From positions 4,774,001 through 4,838,000 of the forward strand of contig BSBM01000096.1 in assembly GCA_027924585.1 (NCBI GenBank): a DNA stretch of 64,000 nt. The letters run 5' to 3'. Both the position numbers and the translations under genes were made by a program. The number at the start of each line of letters is the position of its first letter. Position 1 is the stretch's first letter. The notes under the pieces were generated by a model, which saw only the letters and a list, made by a program, of their open reading frames with translations, was not told the DNA's origin and did not search any database. The DNA is from Larix kaempferi. Taxonomy: Eukaryota > Streptophyta > Pinopsida > Pinales > Pinaceae. Shown here piece after piece: positions 1 through 9,972 of the stretch.

Positions 1-525
1 GGAACCAAGTTACTGCAACATTCCTCTCAAACAACTTCCTTACTGTATTTCCCTCTTCCTCAATGGGACTCATGAATAGCATTCACCTGAATGTATTCTC
101 CCTCCAGAACAATTTGAACCATCAGCTCAGTTCATTGAGTACTATTTAAAAGATTGCCTAGGTCTTTGTTGGGTTAACTGTCATTAATGAGCCACCTGCT
201 CTGATTCCACTTCCTTGGGGAATCATGACCCCAAATATAGGGAAGTTGCCACCTACAACTTAGGAAGTGTTTGAGGATGCTGCCACTTGTCATTTGCCTT
301 TCCACCTAGTTCCATCCACCAGTTTGACCAGTAACCTCTTTTTAACAACTCTCCCATGCTGTTGTCTCCATAATTTATTTATTAATAATAAAATATTCTA
401 AATTACATTCCATTTCTAGTGACTCTGCTGAGTCATCAATTCCTACTTAGCATTAAATTTATCATAATGTCTCAGGAATATAATAAAACAATTACATAAT
501 TTTTACAAAATTGGTGTATGTGACA
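1..525 (-). repeat. Element A 3' LTR (partial)
   Basis: Position 1 aligns with 9448 and position 525 with 9972, with no gap and eight substitutions. The boundary is set by the polypurine tract at 526-540 and by the terminal TGTCA/TGACA. The rest of this LTR, about 4 kb, lies left of the window. Confidence 0.93.
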
Positions 526-566
526 TACACACCCCCTTAAAATGTAACATCGTCCTCGATGTTACT
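526..566 (-). promoter_or_regulatory. Element A polypurine tract and upstream hairpin
   Basis: On the minus strand TTAAGGGGGTGTGTA abuts the 3' LTR and would prime plus-strand DNA synthesis. Just upstream of it (545-566) is a perfect stem, GTAACATCG and CGATGTTAC, with a 4-nt loop. It contains the TCGAGGACGA-type motif typical of the 3' end of Tekay/Del chromoviruses, right after the original pol stop. Confidence 0.8.
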
Positions 567-1029
567 TATTCCTCATCCTCAACCACCTTTTGGAACAGAT
601 TTGGGTATGCTTCCCGCATATTACTTCCAGTTACCAGGTAGCTTCTTCAGGACTAAGGTGCTTCCATTGCACCTTCAGCTGTCTAATTGTGCGGTTTCGC
701 AGAGTAATTTCCCTCCTCTCGAGGATAGAATCCGGTTCTACCAGAACTTCCCCTTCTGGTTCTACCTGTACAATGTTCCAATCAATAACATGAGTAGCAT
801 CATGAACGTACTTTTTCAGAACAGAAATATGAAAAAAATTGTGCACTTTTAAATTAGGTGGTAATGCTAGCTGATAAGCAACTTGACCAATTCTAGATAA
901 AATTTCAAATGGACCACAGTAACGTGGTGCTAATTTTTCACAACTCCCCAATCTTAAAAAGCTCTTCTTTGGTCTTACCTTTATGAACACATGTTCACCC
1001 ACCTGGAACTCTTTAGGAGTTCTTTTCAA
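567..1029 (-). pseudogene. pol: Element A integrase C-terminus and chromodomain-like tail
   Basis: This is the last part of pol, in the same frame as the upstream pieces and separated from them by the TAG at 1054-1056. It shows the GEHVFIKVRPKKS module of gypsy integrase C-termini, then an LxPPNLKVHNxFHISVLKKY stretch, then a chromodomain-like end with ILERREITLRNRTIRQLKVQW and HLSPEEATW. A TAA at 631-633, where GAA is expected, and a nearby 1-bp deletion break the last ~25 codons; the original stop appears to be at about 567-569. The chromodomain is expected to steer integration to marked chromatin. Confidence 0.85.
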
Positions 1030-1053
1030 ATCTGCTTGACTCTTTTGCCGATC

Positions 1054-1935
1054 CTAGGCAATCTTCAAATTTTCCTGCACTTGTTTCACAATCTGTTCCA
1101 TTTCTTTTAGTAATTCCGGACCTAACACTAATCTATCTACTGGATTATTCCAAGAGATAGGAGTGTTACATTTACGCCCATACAGAATTTCAAAAGGACT
1201 GAACTTAGCTGACGATTGATAGCTGTTATTGTATGCAAATTCTGTTAAATATAAGTAATCCTCCCACTTACCGGGTTGATCCTTAACATACATTCTTAGA
1301 AGATCTTCCAATACTTGATTAACTCTTTCAGTTTGTCCGTCCGTCTGAGGATGGAAAGAAGTGCTGAAATTCAGTGTTGTGTTTAATCCTTTAAACAAAG
1401 ATTTCCAGAAATTTCCTGTGAATTTAGGATCCCTGTCTGAAATAATAACCTTTGGGACACCATGTAACCTAAAAATCTTCTTCAGAAATATATCAGCTAT
1501 GTTTGCAGCCTTGTAAGTGGTTTTAACAGGAATAAAATGTGCTGATTTACTCAATTTATCTACTACCACCATAATTGAATCATTCTGATTTTGATTTCTG
1601 GGTAATCTAGTAATGAAATCTAAGCTGATTATTTCCCACTTCCAACTAGGAATAGGCAAAGGTTGCAATAACCCACCTGGATGCTGATGTTCTGTTTTTA
1701 CTTGTTGACAGTCTAAACATCTAGCTATATACTCAGCTGCTTTAGATTTCATATTAGGCCAAAAATAATCTTTTCTCAACATGGTGACAGTCTTCTGGTA
1801 GCCTGGATGCCCTGAATAAGGGGTTTTATGAACTTCATCCAGAATTGACAATTTAACTTTAAATACATTCGGAACATACAGTCTGTCTTTAAACAATAAA
1901 AAACCATCTTTATTTAGACTATAACCCTTTATCAA
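1054..1935 (-). pseudogene. pol: Element A integrase core
   Basis: This is a Ty3/gypsy integrase. The N-terminal HHCC zinc finger is visible as HKTPYSGH followed by CLDCQQ. The DDE core is complete: Asp in ISLDFITRLP, Asp in ISDRDPKF, Glu in QTDGQTERVNQ. The frame is open for 293 codons and bounded by in-frame TAG codons (1966-1968 upstream, 1054-1056 downstream). The downstream TAG sits where related elements have Gln in a QDRQKSxAD motif, which fits a single C-to-T change. Only those stops, not the catalytic residues, would block function. Confidence 0.92.
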
Positions 1936-1965
1936 ACTTTCTGTAAGTTCTCTTTTAGCTGTAGC

Positions 1966-2601
1966 CTATAAATTTTGATAAATTTCATCCAATTTTATCC
2001 CTTCAGCCAGCTGTTCATTTAAATCAGAGGTGTAAGTGCTGATAGCTGTTGTAAAATTCAGCTTTGCATTTTTGCTCAAAGCATCAACGACCTTATTTTT
2101 CTTTCCTTTTATGTGCTGTATTTCGAAATCGTATTCATTTAAGAATCCCAACCATCTGACTTGTCTTGCATTTAAGTTACGCTGATCTAAAATGTATTTT
2201 AGACCCTTATTATCAGTCATTAAAGTAAACTTTCTGCCTATTAAGTGGTGTCGCCACATCTTTAAGGCATGAATAACAACAGCTAATTCCAAATCATAAG
2301 TGGCATAATTCTTTTCATGGATTTTCAGCTTCCTGGACTCATAGGCAATGACATGCCCATCCTGAGTCAACACTCTGCCTAGACCGTCATTACAAGCATC
2401 GGTGCAAACCACGAAATCCTTATTAGGATCTGCTATTCTTAGAATAGGCGCAGTTGTTAGTAAAGTCTTTAATTTCTTAAAGCTTTCTTCACACTTCAAG
2501 TTCCAATCAAACTTCTTGCCTTTCTTTTGCAAGGAAGTGATTGGGTTGGCTATTTTTGAAAAGCCTTCAATGAATCTCCGGTAATAACCGGTAATTCCCA
2601 T
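1966..2601 (-). pseudogene. pol: Element A RNase H and connection region
   Basis: This is Ty3-type RNase H, following RT in the same frame. It opens with MGITGYYRRFIEGFSKIA of the RT connection and continues into the RNase H acidic residues: D in VVCTDA, E in DLELAVV, D in MTDNKGL, D in VVDALSK. It is separated from RT by TAG at 2638-2640, where related elements have Trp, and closed by TAG at 1966-1968. All four acidic residues are present. Confidence 0.9.
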
Positions 2602-2637
2602 GAAGGACCTAACATCTGTTACGTCTTTTGGTATTGG

Positions 2638-4974
2638 CTATTCTTCAATTGCCCGGATCTTTTCAGGATCAACGGAAATTCCTTCCTTAGTCACCACGTG
2701 ACCTAAGTACTGGATTTCATCTTTGAAGAAATCACACTTACTGAACTTCGCAAAGAGCTGCTGTTCTCGCAGTTCTTGTAAAACTATCCATAAATGTTCT
2801 TTATGTTCCTCTTCGTTTTTAGAATAAATTAAAATGTCATCGATGAATACGACAACAAATTTATCTAAGTATTTATGCATTATGTTATTCATGAGACACA
2901 TAAAGACGACTGGGGCATTAGTAAGCCCAAATGGCATTACGACAAATTCGTAATGTCCATACCTAGTTCTGAAAGCTGTCTTGAATATGTCCTCTTCTTT
3001 AATTCTCACCCGATGATATCCTGATCTCAGGTCTATCTTAGAGAACACCGTAGCTCCACATAGCTGATCAAACAGATCATCTATGCGGGGTAACGGATAT
3101 CTGTTTTTAATTGTCATCTTGTTTAGTTGACGGTAATCTATGCAAAGTCGCATAGTTCCGTCCTTCTTTTTAACAAAGATTACTGGTGCTCCCCAAGGGG
3201 ACACACTGGGTCGAATGTAATTCTTATCTATTAATTCCTTTAACTGTGTTTTTAATTCGTTAAGCTCCAAAATATTCATACGATATGGAGCCTTTGAACT
3301 GGGTACAGCACCCGGTACCAGTTCAATTGTGAAATCCAGTTCTCTCTTGGGAGGTAATCCTGGAATTTCCTCCGGAAAAACATCAGTAAATTCATTCACT
3401 ACCAGAATATCCTCTACTGTTATCTTGCTAATTTCAGACTTATCTGCCTCATCTGTAATAGTTACAGCATAGGCTTTGCACCCTTTTCTGACTGCTCTTT
3501 TAAGTTGTAACGCAGAAATTTGCCTAATTACAGTTTTCCTGGGAATACCCTTAACCGTTACAGGCTGTTCATTATTATTTACACACGTAAAAGTTTTATC
3601 AAAACAGTTTAAAACTACTTTATGCTGTTCTAACCAGTCCATACCAATAAGTATGTCATACGAACCAAGTGGCAAAACATTTACTTTAACAGTAGTTTTA
3701 AAATCATTCATATCTAGAGCACATTCCTTAACATAACAGGTCACCTTTCTTTTTGCCCCAGTAGCTAGTTGTACTGACCAAGAATTATCGAACCTTTCAA
3801 CAGTCAGATTACACTTTTCTACTATCTGTGGTGAAATGTAACTAAGGCTAGCACCTGGATCTATTAAAATAGTTACAGGGGTTTTGTTAACCATAACTCC
3901 TACTTCCACCATGGAAGTTTGATAATCAGCTTGGTGGTTTTCCAACGCTGCATTAATTCGGGGCATAGTCCTTGCAAAGTCTCCAACAGTCATTTCATCT
4001 TGTATAGTATGAATATTGCCATTTGGTTTCTTCCGATTTGGGCAAACTGAAGCATAGTGTGGGCCATTGCATTCCCAACACTTAACAGGTTCCTTTCGTT
4101 CAAAATTCTTAGTGAAATTTCCATGATTGTTAGAAGCCTCCTTGCTGCCCTTGAAATTGTTGGAATTATTAGCAGTTCCATTTTTGCTTCCCTGGAAGTT
4201 TTTACCATTAAAATGGTTTCTGTTCTTGTTATTCTTGAAATTTTTCTGGGGTACAAACTCCTTTTTCCTGTACTCAAGCTGATTACTGTTCTTTTTAGCC
4301 TTCCAGTTGGCTATTCCTTCTTTCTTTTTATTCTGTTCAAAACATAAGTTAGCCTTTCGCATAGCTTCTTCCAGAGTTTTGGGGTTATCATATTCGATTC
4401 TGTCCTTGATATGATATGGTAGGCAGCTGAGAAACCACTGTACTTTAGGTTTCTCTTCAACAAAATACGACACATATATTAACAAACTTAAGAACTTACT
4501 GTTTAAGTCCTTCATCGTCATAGATCCCAACTTTAACTCATAAAATTTCTTGGCCCTTTCTTCGTAGTATTGTTCGGACAAAAATTTCTTTTTGAAGTAT
4601 CTTTTGAAGGTACTCCAATTGACCTCTTTTTCTTTGATCCCCTTGACCCTTTTCAAGTCTTGCCACCATATATCTGCCTTTCCAGAAAGGTTATAGATGG
4701 CCATTCTTGCCTTCAGTTGATTTGAATAGTTGTATATTTGGAAATATTTTCTCATCCCGGATAACCAAGATTTTGCCTCTTCTCCTGTTTCAGATTCTCC
4801 ATTGAAAGTTGGGGGTTTTATTTTCTTGAATTCCTCATAAATCTCTTCATAAGGCCTGTACTTTTTCTTTCTGTTATACAACTCAGCCTCACTGCTGTCA
4901 CTAGTAGTGTGATAGCTGTGTTGTTCCCTTCTTCCTTCAGATGATGAGCTGCTGTCTGATTTAGCTAATTTCAC
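2638..4974 (-). pseudogene. gag-pol: Element A Gag-protease-reverse transcriptase
   Basis: A 778-codon open stretch. The Gag core runs over about residues 40-220 ([18 protein letters not shown]). A zinc knuckle [13 protein letters not shown] lies near residue 298; its CX2CX3HX4C spacing is one residue short of the classic form, as in several plant gypsy elements. Aspartic protease is near residue 368 ([12 protein letters not shown]); the active-site triad is DPG instead of DSG/DTG, which probably inactivates it. RT has [10 protein letters not shown] and the catalytic FIDDILIYS near residue 712. The first Met used here is internal: the frame continues upstream through TAG 5038-5040 to the Gag N-terminus. 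Confidence 0.93.
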
Positions 4975-5037
4975 CCTTTTAGACCCTTTTTGATGACTAG
5001 CTTCTTCAGATTCAGCTCTTTTGCTTCTTCCTTCCGT

Positions 5038-5256
5038 CTAAAATTTTTCTATCAAAATTTGATTTAACTGCTCTTGAGTTTTTAGAATTCTTTCATTATC
5101 CTTCTTGACTATTTCTATCTCAGTCTTTAAAGCCTTTATAGTCTGCATCAGTTCTGAGGAGTGAGCAATTACCTCTTCTATCACAGGTTCTCTAGACATC
5201 TGTCTTGTCTCAGTGTTTGGAGTTTCCTCCTCATCATATTCTCCTAGCTTCTCCAT
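5038..5256 (-). pseudogene. gag: Element A Gag N-terminus
   Basis: 72 codons from ATG at 5256 to a TAG at 5038-5040, in the same frame as the rest of gag-pol. It has an acidic start and a short heptad-like helix (LMQTIKALKTEIEIVKKDNERILKTQ in two overlapping stretches), likely a coiled coil for Gag assembly. It lies about 160 bp downstream of the primer-binding site, as expected for the polyprotein start. Confidence 0.75.
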
Positions 5257-5321
5257 ACCTGCATGTTAGATTCAGAAAAAGGAAATTTTCTGCTCTGTTT
5301 TTATGAAACAAAAAATACAAC

Positions 5322-5347
5322 TTAGTATATTATATATATATATATAA
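5322..5347. repeat. TA microsatellite
   Basis: A short run of TA dinucleotides in the element A leader, between the primer-binding site and gag. Confidence 0.8.
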
Positions 5348-5415
5348 TTTTTCTTTTCATTGTCACCATTCTGCGGAAACTAGTTGAGTCACATCAAGGC
5401 CTAGTATTTGAACCA

Positions 5416-5428
5416 TGCTCTGATACCA
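5416..5428 (-). promoter_or_regulatory. Element A primer-binding site (tRNA-iMet)
   Basis: On the minus strand TGGTATCAGAGCA is complementary to the 3' end of plant initiator tRNA-Met. It lies two bases from the 5' LTR end at 5431, fixing the LTR boundary and the element's orientation. Confidence 0.92.
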
Positions 5429-5430
5429 CA

Positions 5431-8400
5431 TGTCAAAACCCATAATTTCCGAAAATTTTAATTTTTTTAAAATCGCAAGTAATATTAATAAATGCTTTCG
5501 TTGATCTGTTTGATTAGTTAAAAAGATCATAAATGTGTCTGAATGATCTGTTGTTATACTTATATTTTGTTATGAGTTTCTTTACCGTTCCTGATTGTTT
5601 TTCTGTTTTTCAACCACAAGGGGGAGTTGTCATAGCAGACTGGGATTACTTAGCTTCTGAGCTAATGCATCAAAATGTCTTTCTCTTACAGATATACAGG
5701 TAATGTTCGGGTCGCTGCAAATAATCTTTAAAGCATTATAAATCATTTAGCTGTACCAAATCATTCAGTAAAAAGTCTAAGCATGCTAACCAAGTTATCA
5801 TGTGTTTGAAGGTAGCACTCTGCCTATGACCTTCTCAAGATCTTACTGATAGAGAATTAGAATTTACTGGAGAATATGATAATTGTTTTTCTTGAAATTT
5901 AAAAGAATTAGATAATCTTATGGAGTATTGGTCCATTACTGATAGGCATAAATTTCTTAACTAGAGCTTTAGAGTATGACAAAGTTATCATCATCAGATA
6001 AATTCTTACTCCACCATTGTTATTGCATCAAGTCATGTTTATAGTTAGAATATTTGATGTGCAATTTCAAATGTAAGCATCTGAAGATATCAATATAAAA
6101 ATACTTTGCTTGTCTCGAACAATTACCAGGTATTCTGTAAATTACATGTCTCCTCTGATCAAATTCAGGATTTGTTTAGCTTGAAAAACTGTTCCTATTT
6201 CTATGATTGATAGTGGATTGAGAACTGTAAGTTATCTTGATTAAACTCATTGAGCCTTAAGGATAACAAGAGACTACTTGTTATCACCAGAAATCTGTAA
6301 CAATTAAGTGATTGTTATTACATTGTATCAACAGGTGAAATGTACTACTAGTAATCCTAATCATAAATTGTGAGTTAGGTAACTGAAATCCTACAATCAT
6401 AGTTACCTAAAGAAGAAAATTACAAGTCCTGTACCATCTGTGCAAGCTATAGCAATTTGGTATTATTGTAGTAAAATTGTAAACCACTATACCCAACATC
6501 GCTACCCTTATCTTAGAGACTCAAAAGAGATGCCATATCTGTTGTCTCTTCCCATTAGACTAGGATATGTGGAAATATAGTGATAAGTTGTTCTGAACCA
6601 ATTAACTTACATTACACCCTTATCCTTATAATTTCATAATGCAAAACACTTCCTCTATGTCTAAATTACTTCAAGACTGAGTTTTGAACGATGTTTATAT
6701 CACATGAATTAGTAAGTCAAGGTTTAATCTATACAATGCAAGATTTAAAGGTATTATCCTAATGTTTTGATTGTTAAAAGGATGACATATGAACTATGTT
6801 ATTTCAACCTTTATAGATAACCATGCAAATAATTCTATTACTCATGCTATGATTTTTTTATTTCTAAAACAATGATGAAATCTCATCGTAATTTTGAACA
6901 TTATTGATAATGCATAATTTGGTGGTTTGTAGGGCAAGGTATTTATAATCACTAGGCAAACTTCGAAGGCATTGTTTAACATGAATTATATGGTGGGTTT
7001 AAAATATGGTGTCTCGACCATATTAGAATATCCATGCTATGATTATCCTTTGATTTGGTGTACCCACACTATGATTTTAATTGAATCACAACAATTTGAA
7101 ACTCATCGTGGAACATTGGATCGTCGACCCACTGCATGGAAAATATTTTAAGTGATACGTGGTCATTCCAGGGCCACGCATTTTGGTGATATAAATCGGT
7201 TGACTAACCCTACTTGGCTATTTCTCCTGTGACTTCGGGCTTGGTCGCTCTGCGAACCTTTTGGTCGAGTCTCTTCTATTACTGTGTGTTAGTAGTTTCC
7301 ATGCTGCTCCAGACTTTCGAGTTTGTCCATTGCATCGTCTTGGGGAACCTTATATACCTTGCTGTTAGCAATTGTGAAAGTTATGAAACAACTAGGGTTT
7401 ACTTGTGCTGCTGTTACTGTGTGTTAGTAGTTTCCTTGCTGCTCCAGCCTTCGTGCTAGTCCATTGTATCATTTGGGGAGTCACTATACCTTGCTATTGG
7501 CAACTACGAGTTTATTAAACACCTAGGGTTACCTATACCACCAATGCCGACCCTGTCATGGCTTCCATTGTCTGCATCTTTTGACTTAGCTCCATCACGG
7601 CTTCCATCGTGGAAGGTACCCCTTTTCTTCTGCCAGCTTGTGCATTCGGTGGCAAGGGTGGGGTTTTACACTTGCTGAGTTCGTGGTTATCAAATCAATT
7701 ACAATGTTTGCAGCCTCCTTCAAACGCTGGTAAGCTACGGTATTTCCCTTCTCGTTTCAGTTAAAAGAATTTGTTTCAACAATAAAAGAAATTGGTAACT
7801 GATACTATTTTGTCATATGCAGGTGCTGGCTACTCTTGAAGTTGTAAAAGACACAACCCTCGGCGCTTGCCTCTTACCTGGTAAGCTTGGTTTCACCATG
7901 GATTTTCCTCCTTGCTGGTTGTTAGAGTGGTAGGGTTTGGTTTGAGTGAGGCGAACGAGTCTTTTGATAAGTTTATCTGTAATGAAGAGTAGATTATGGC
8001 CTCGGTCGACATGGTAATTGTTTGTCCTTCCATTTTTACTTAGGTTTTTCTACAGACGGTTAATGTATAAAAAGAAAAACCAAGGCCGTGAGCCTGTCTG
8101 AAGTTACGGCCTCGTTATGTTGTTTATTACTGCGCTTCTTAACTCGTTTAGGGTATTTGACAGGGTTTTGTAATAAGACTTTACAATACATTTTTCCTGT
8201 GTAATTGTGCTTCAGAAATTTTGTTTTGTTTGCTAAACTCTTAAACTATTCAGGGTTTCCACCCCAGGTTTTTGATATTATAATTTATTAAAGGTTTCTC
8301 TTGTATATTCGAGCTAGTGTTTAACGCGTGTATTTGAGATTTCTAGGTTTTTATAAATGCTTAAATTATGAATTTAAGCTGCGGCCGTAAGTGAAAACAT

Positions 8401-9972
8401 GGTCTTAATTCTGTAGCACTGGTTTTGTTTGTTCAAACTGGGCTGGTAGGGTTTGACCCGAACTAATTTTGAGTGGTGATTTAAATTCGATTGCTTAAGC
8501 TATTAATTGAATACGACTCTATTGGTAATTGTGAGTTGAAATAATGATAGTAATCGTAAAGGATAAACCTGATGAATGAGCTGAACATTGTTCTGTTTGT
8601 TTCTTTTGTTGTAAAAGTAATAACTAGGTTTTACGATTACGACTCTGTCGATAAATGGGAGTCAAGTGGAAGATGTAAAACAATGATTAAGCTCGTCAAT
8701 GAGCTGGAATACTGTTATGCTATTTCTTTGGTTTTAAAACAATGTCTAGGTTATTTAACGATGTTACATTCTTTGTGATATTTTATCTGTTAGGGTTTCT
8801 GCACAAATGTTTTAGTTGATAGGTAATGACTGGATAAATTTACTTAGGGTTTTTGCATTGGCATAGTTAATCTAACCATGGCTATCATTCCTCTGTAATG
8901 TTATTTATCTTGATATAAGTACTGAAATTTTATTGTTAAAAGTTTACTATGATTATTTAATTAATTTTGTATATACAGAGCATAAATGTTTTATGCGTAA
9001 CCCTTACTTATCTACTCAACCACTATACTTAAACTAGGTTATAATTACAATAATAAGCTATTGTCTAAAGCATTACTATTGTATGAAAAACATTAAAGAT
9101 ACCTTTTCAGAAATGTAATAATGATATTAAGGGATGCGAAACACACAGTAACTCTCAATAATTCTACTACTGATATTCAGGGATGCTAACTTTTACTAAA
9201 CTAATTACTATTCAGACATAAAGAAGATAAACATAACATACATTCATTCATCTTTAATAAACATAAAGGAATAAATGGCAGAACCTGTCTTGATATGTGG
9301 ACAACAACATCAATGGGAGGCTGTTCCTCCCTACCAACTCCTGGAGAGTGCCCAGACAACACTTCGCAGGACCCCTGAGCTTGCTCTGGTCTCCCTGGCT
9401 GGAACTAGGTGCAACAAAGTAATTCTCTCAGCCCAAACAGCTATAGTGGAACCAAGTTACTGCAACATTCCTCTCAAACAACTTCCTTACTGTATTTCCC
9501 TCTTCCTCAATGGGACTCCTGAATAGCATTCACCTGAATGTATTCTCCCTCCAGAACAATTCGAACCCTCAGCTCAGTTCATTGAGTACTATTTAAAAGA
9601 TTTCCTAGGTCTTTGTTGGGTTAACTGTCATTAATGAGCCACCTGCTCTGATTCCACTTCCTTGGGGAATCATGACCCCAAATATAGGGAAGTTGCCACC
9701 TGCAACTTAGGAAGTGTTTGAGGATGCTGCCACTTGTCATTTGCCTTTCCACCTAGTTCCATCCACCAGTTTGACCAGTAACCTCTTTTTAACAGCTCTC
9801 CCATGCTGTTGTCTCCATAATTTATTTATTAATAATAAAATATTCTGAATTACATTCCATTTCTAGTGACTCTGCTGAGTCATCAATTCCTACTTAGCAT
9901 TAAATTTATCATAATGTCTCAGGAATATAATAAAACAATTACATAATTTTTACAAAATTGGGGTATGTGACA
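5431..9972 (-). repeat. Element A 5' LTR, 4,542 bp
   Basis: The LTR runs from TGTCAAAACC (5431) to GTATGTGACA (9972), a TGTCA/TGACA inverted end. The left end sits two bases from the primer-binding site and the right 525 bp match the partial 3' LTR. I see no nested element within it that would inflate its length. Short ORFs inside it show no recognisable domain. Confidence 0.85.
7279..7530. repeat. Tandem duplication inside the element A LTR, with a TATA-like site in one copy
   Basis: Two degenerate copies of about 125 bp: 7279-7403 and 7414-7530. Both start TTACTGTGTGTTAGTAGTTTCC and end near CTAGGGTTTAC/CTAGGGTTAC. The left copy has TATATAAGG on the minus strand (7356-7348), a candidate LTR promoter; the right copy has lost it (CACTATACC). 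Confidence 0.6.

Larger units (their letters stand above)
1..9972 (-). mobile_element. Element A: Ty3/gypsy chromovirus (Tekay/Del-like), 3' LTR cut by window edge
   Basis: An LTR retrotransposon on the minus strand. Right to left it reads: 5' LTR (9972-5431), primer-binding site (5428-5416), gag-pol (5256-567), polypurine tract (540-526), 3' LTR (525 to beyond 1). Gene order gag, protease, RT, RNase H, integrase, then a chromodomain-like tail fits chromoviruses. The conserved TCGAGGACGA-type motif just before the polypurine tract is familiar from Tekay/Del elements. The two LTR copies align without gaps over 525 bp with 8 mismatches counted by eye (about 1.5%), so insertion is fairly recent. 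It lies in the pol of element B; the right flank starts TTCCT at 9973, which should recur left of the 3' LTR outside the window. Confidence 0.93.

Noticed and set aside
3476-4347. Plus-strand and frame-shifted ORFs over element A Gag
   Set aside because: Shadows of the minus-strand gag-pol reading frame.
5416-5428. tRNA gene at primer-binding sites (also 15174, 26911)
   Set aside because: Only the 3' 13 bases of tRNA-iMet are present, as expected for retrotransposon primer sites.
7214-7459. 81-codon ORF in the LTR with a hydrophobic, Cys-rich reading
   Set aside because: It is produced by the tandem duplication at 7279-7530; there is no conserved domain and a transposon LTR is not expected to code.
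9275-9526. 83-codon plus-strand ORF spanning the right end of element A's LTR
   Set aside because: It lies inside the LTR, overlaps the repeat shared with position 1 on, and has no domain.
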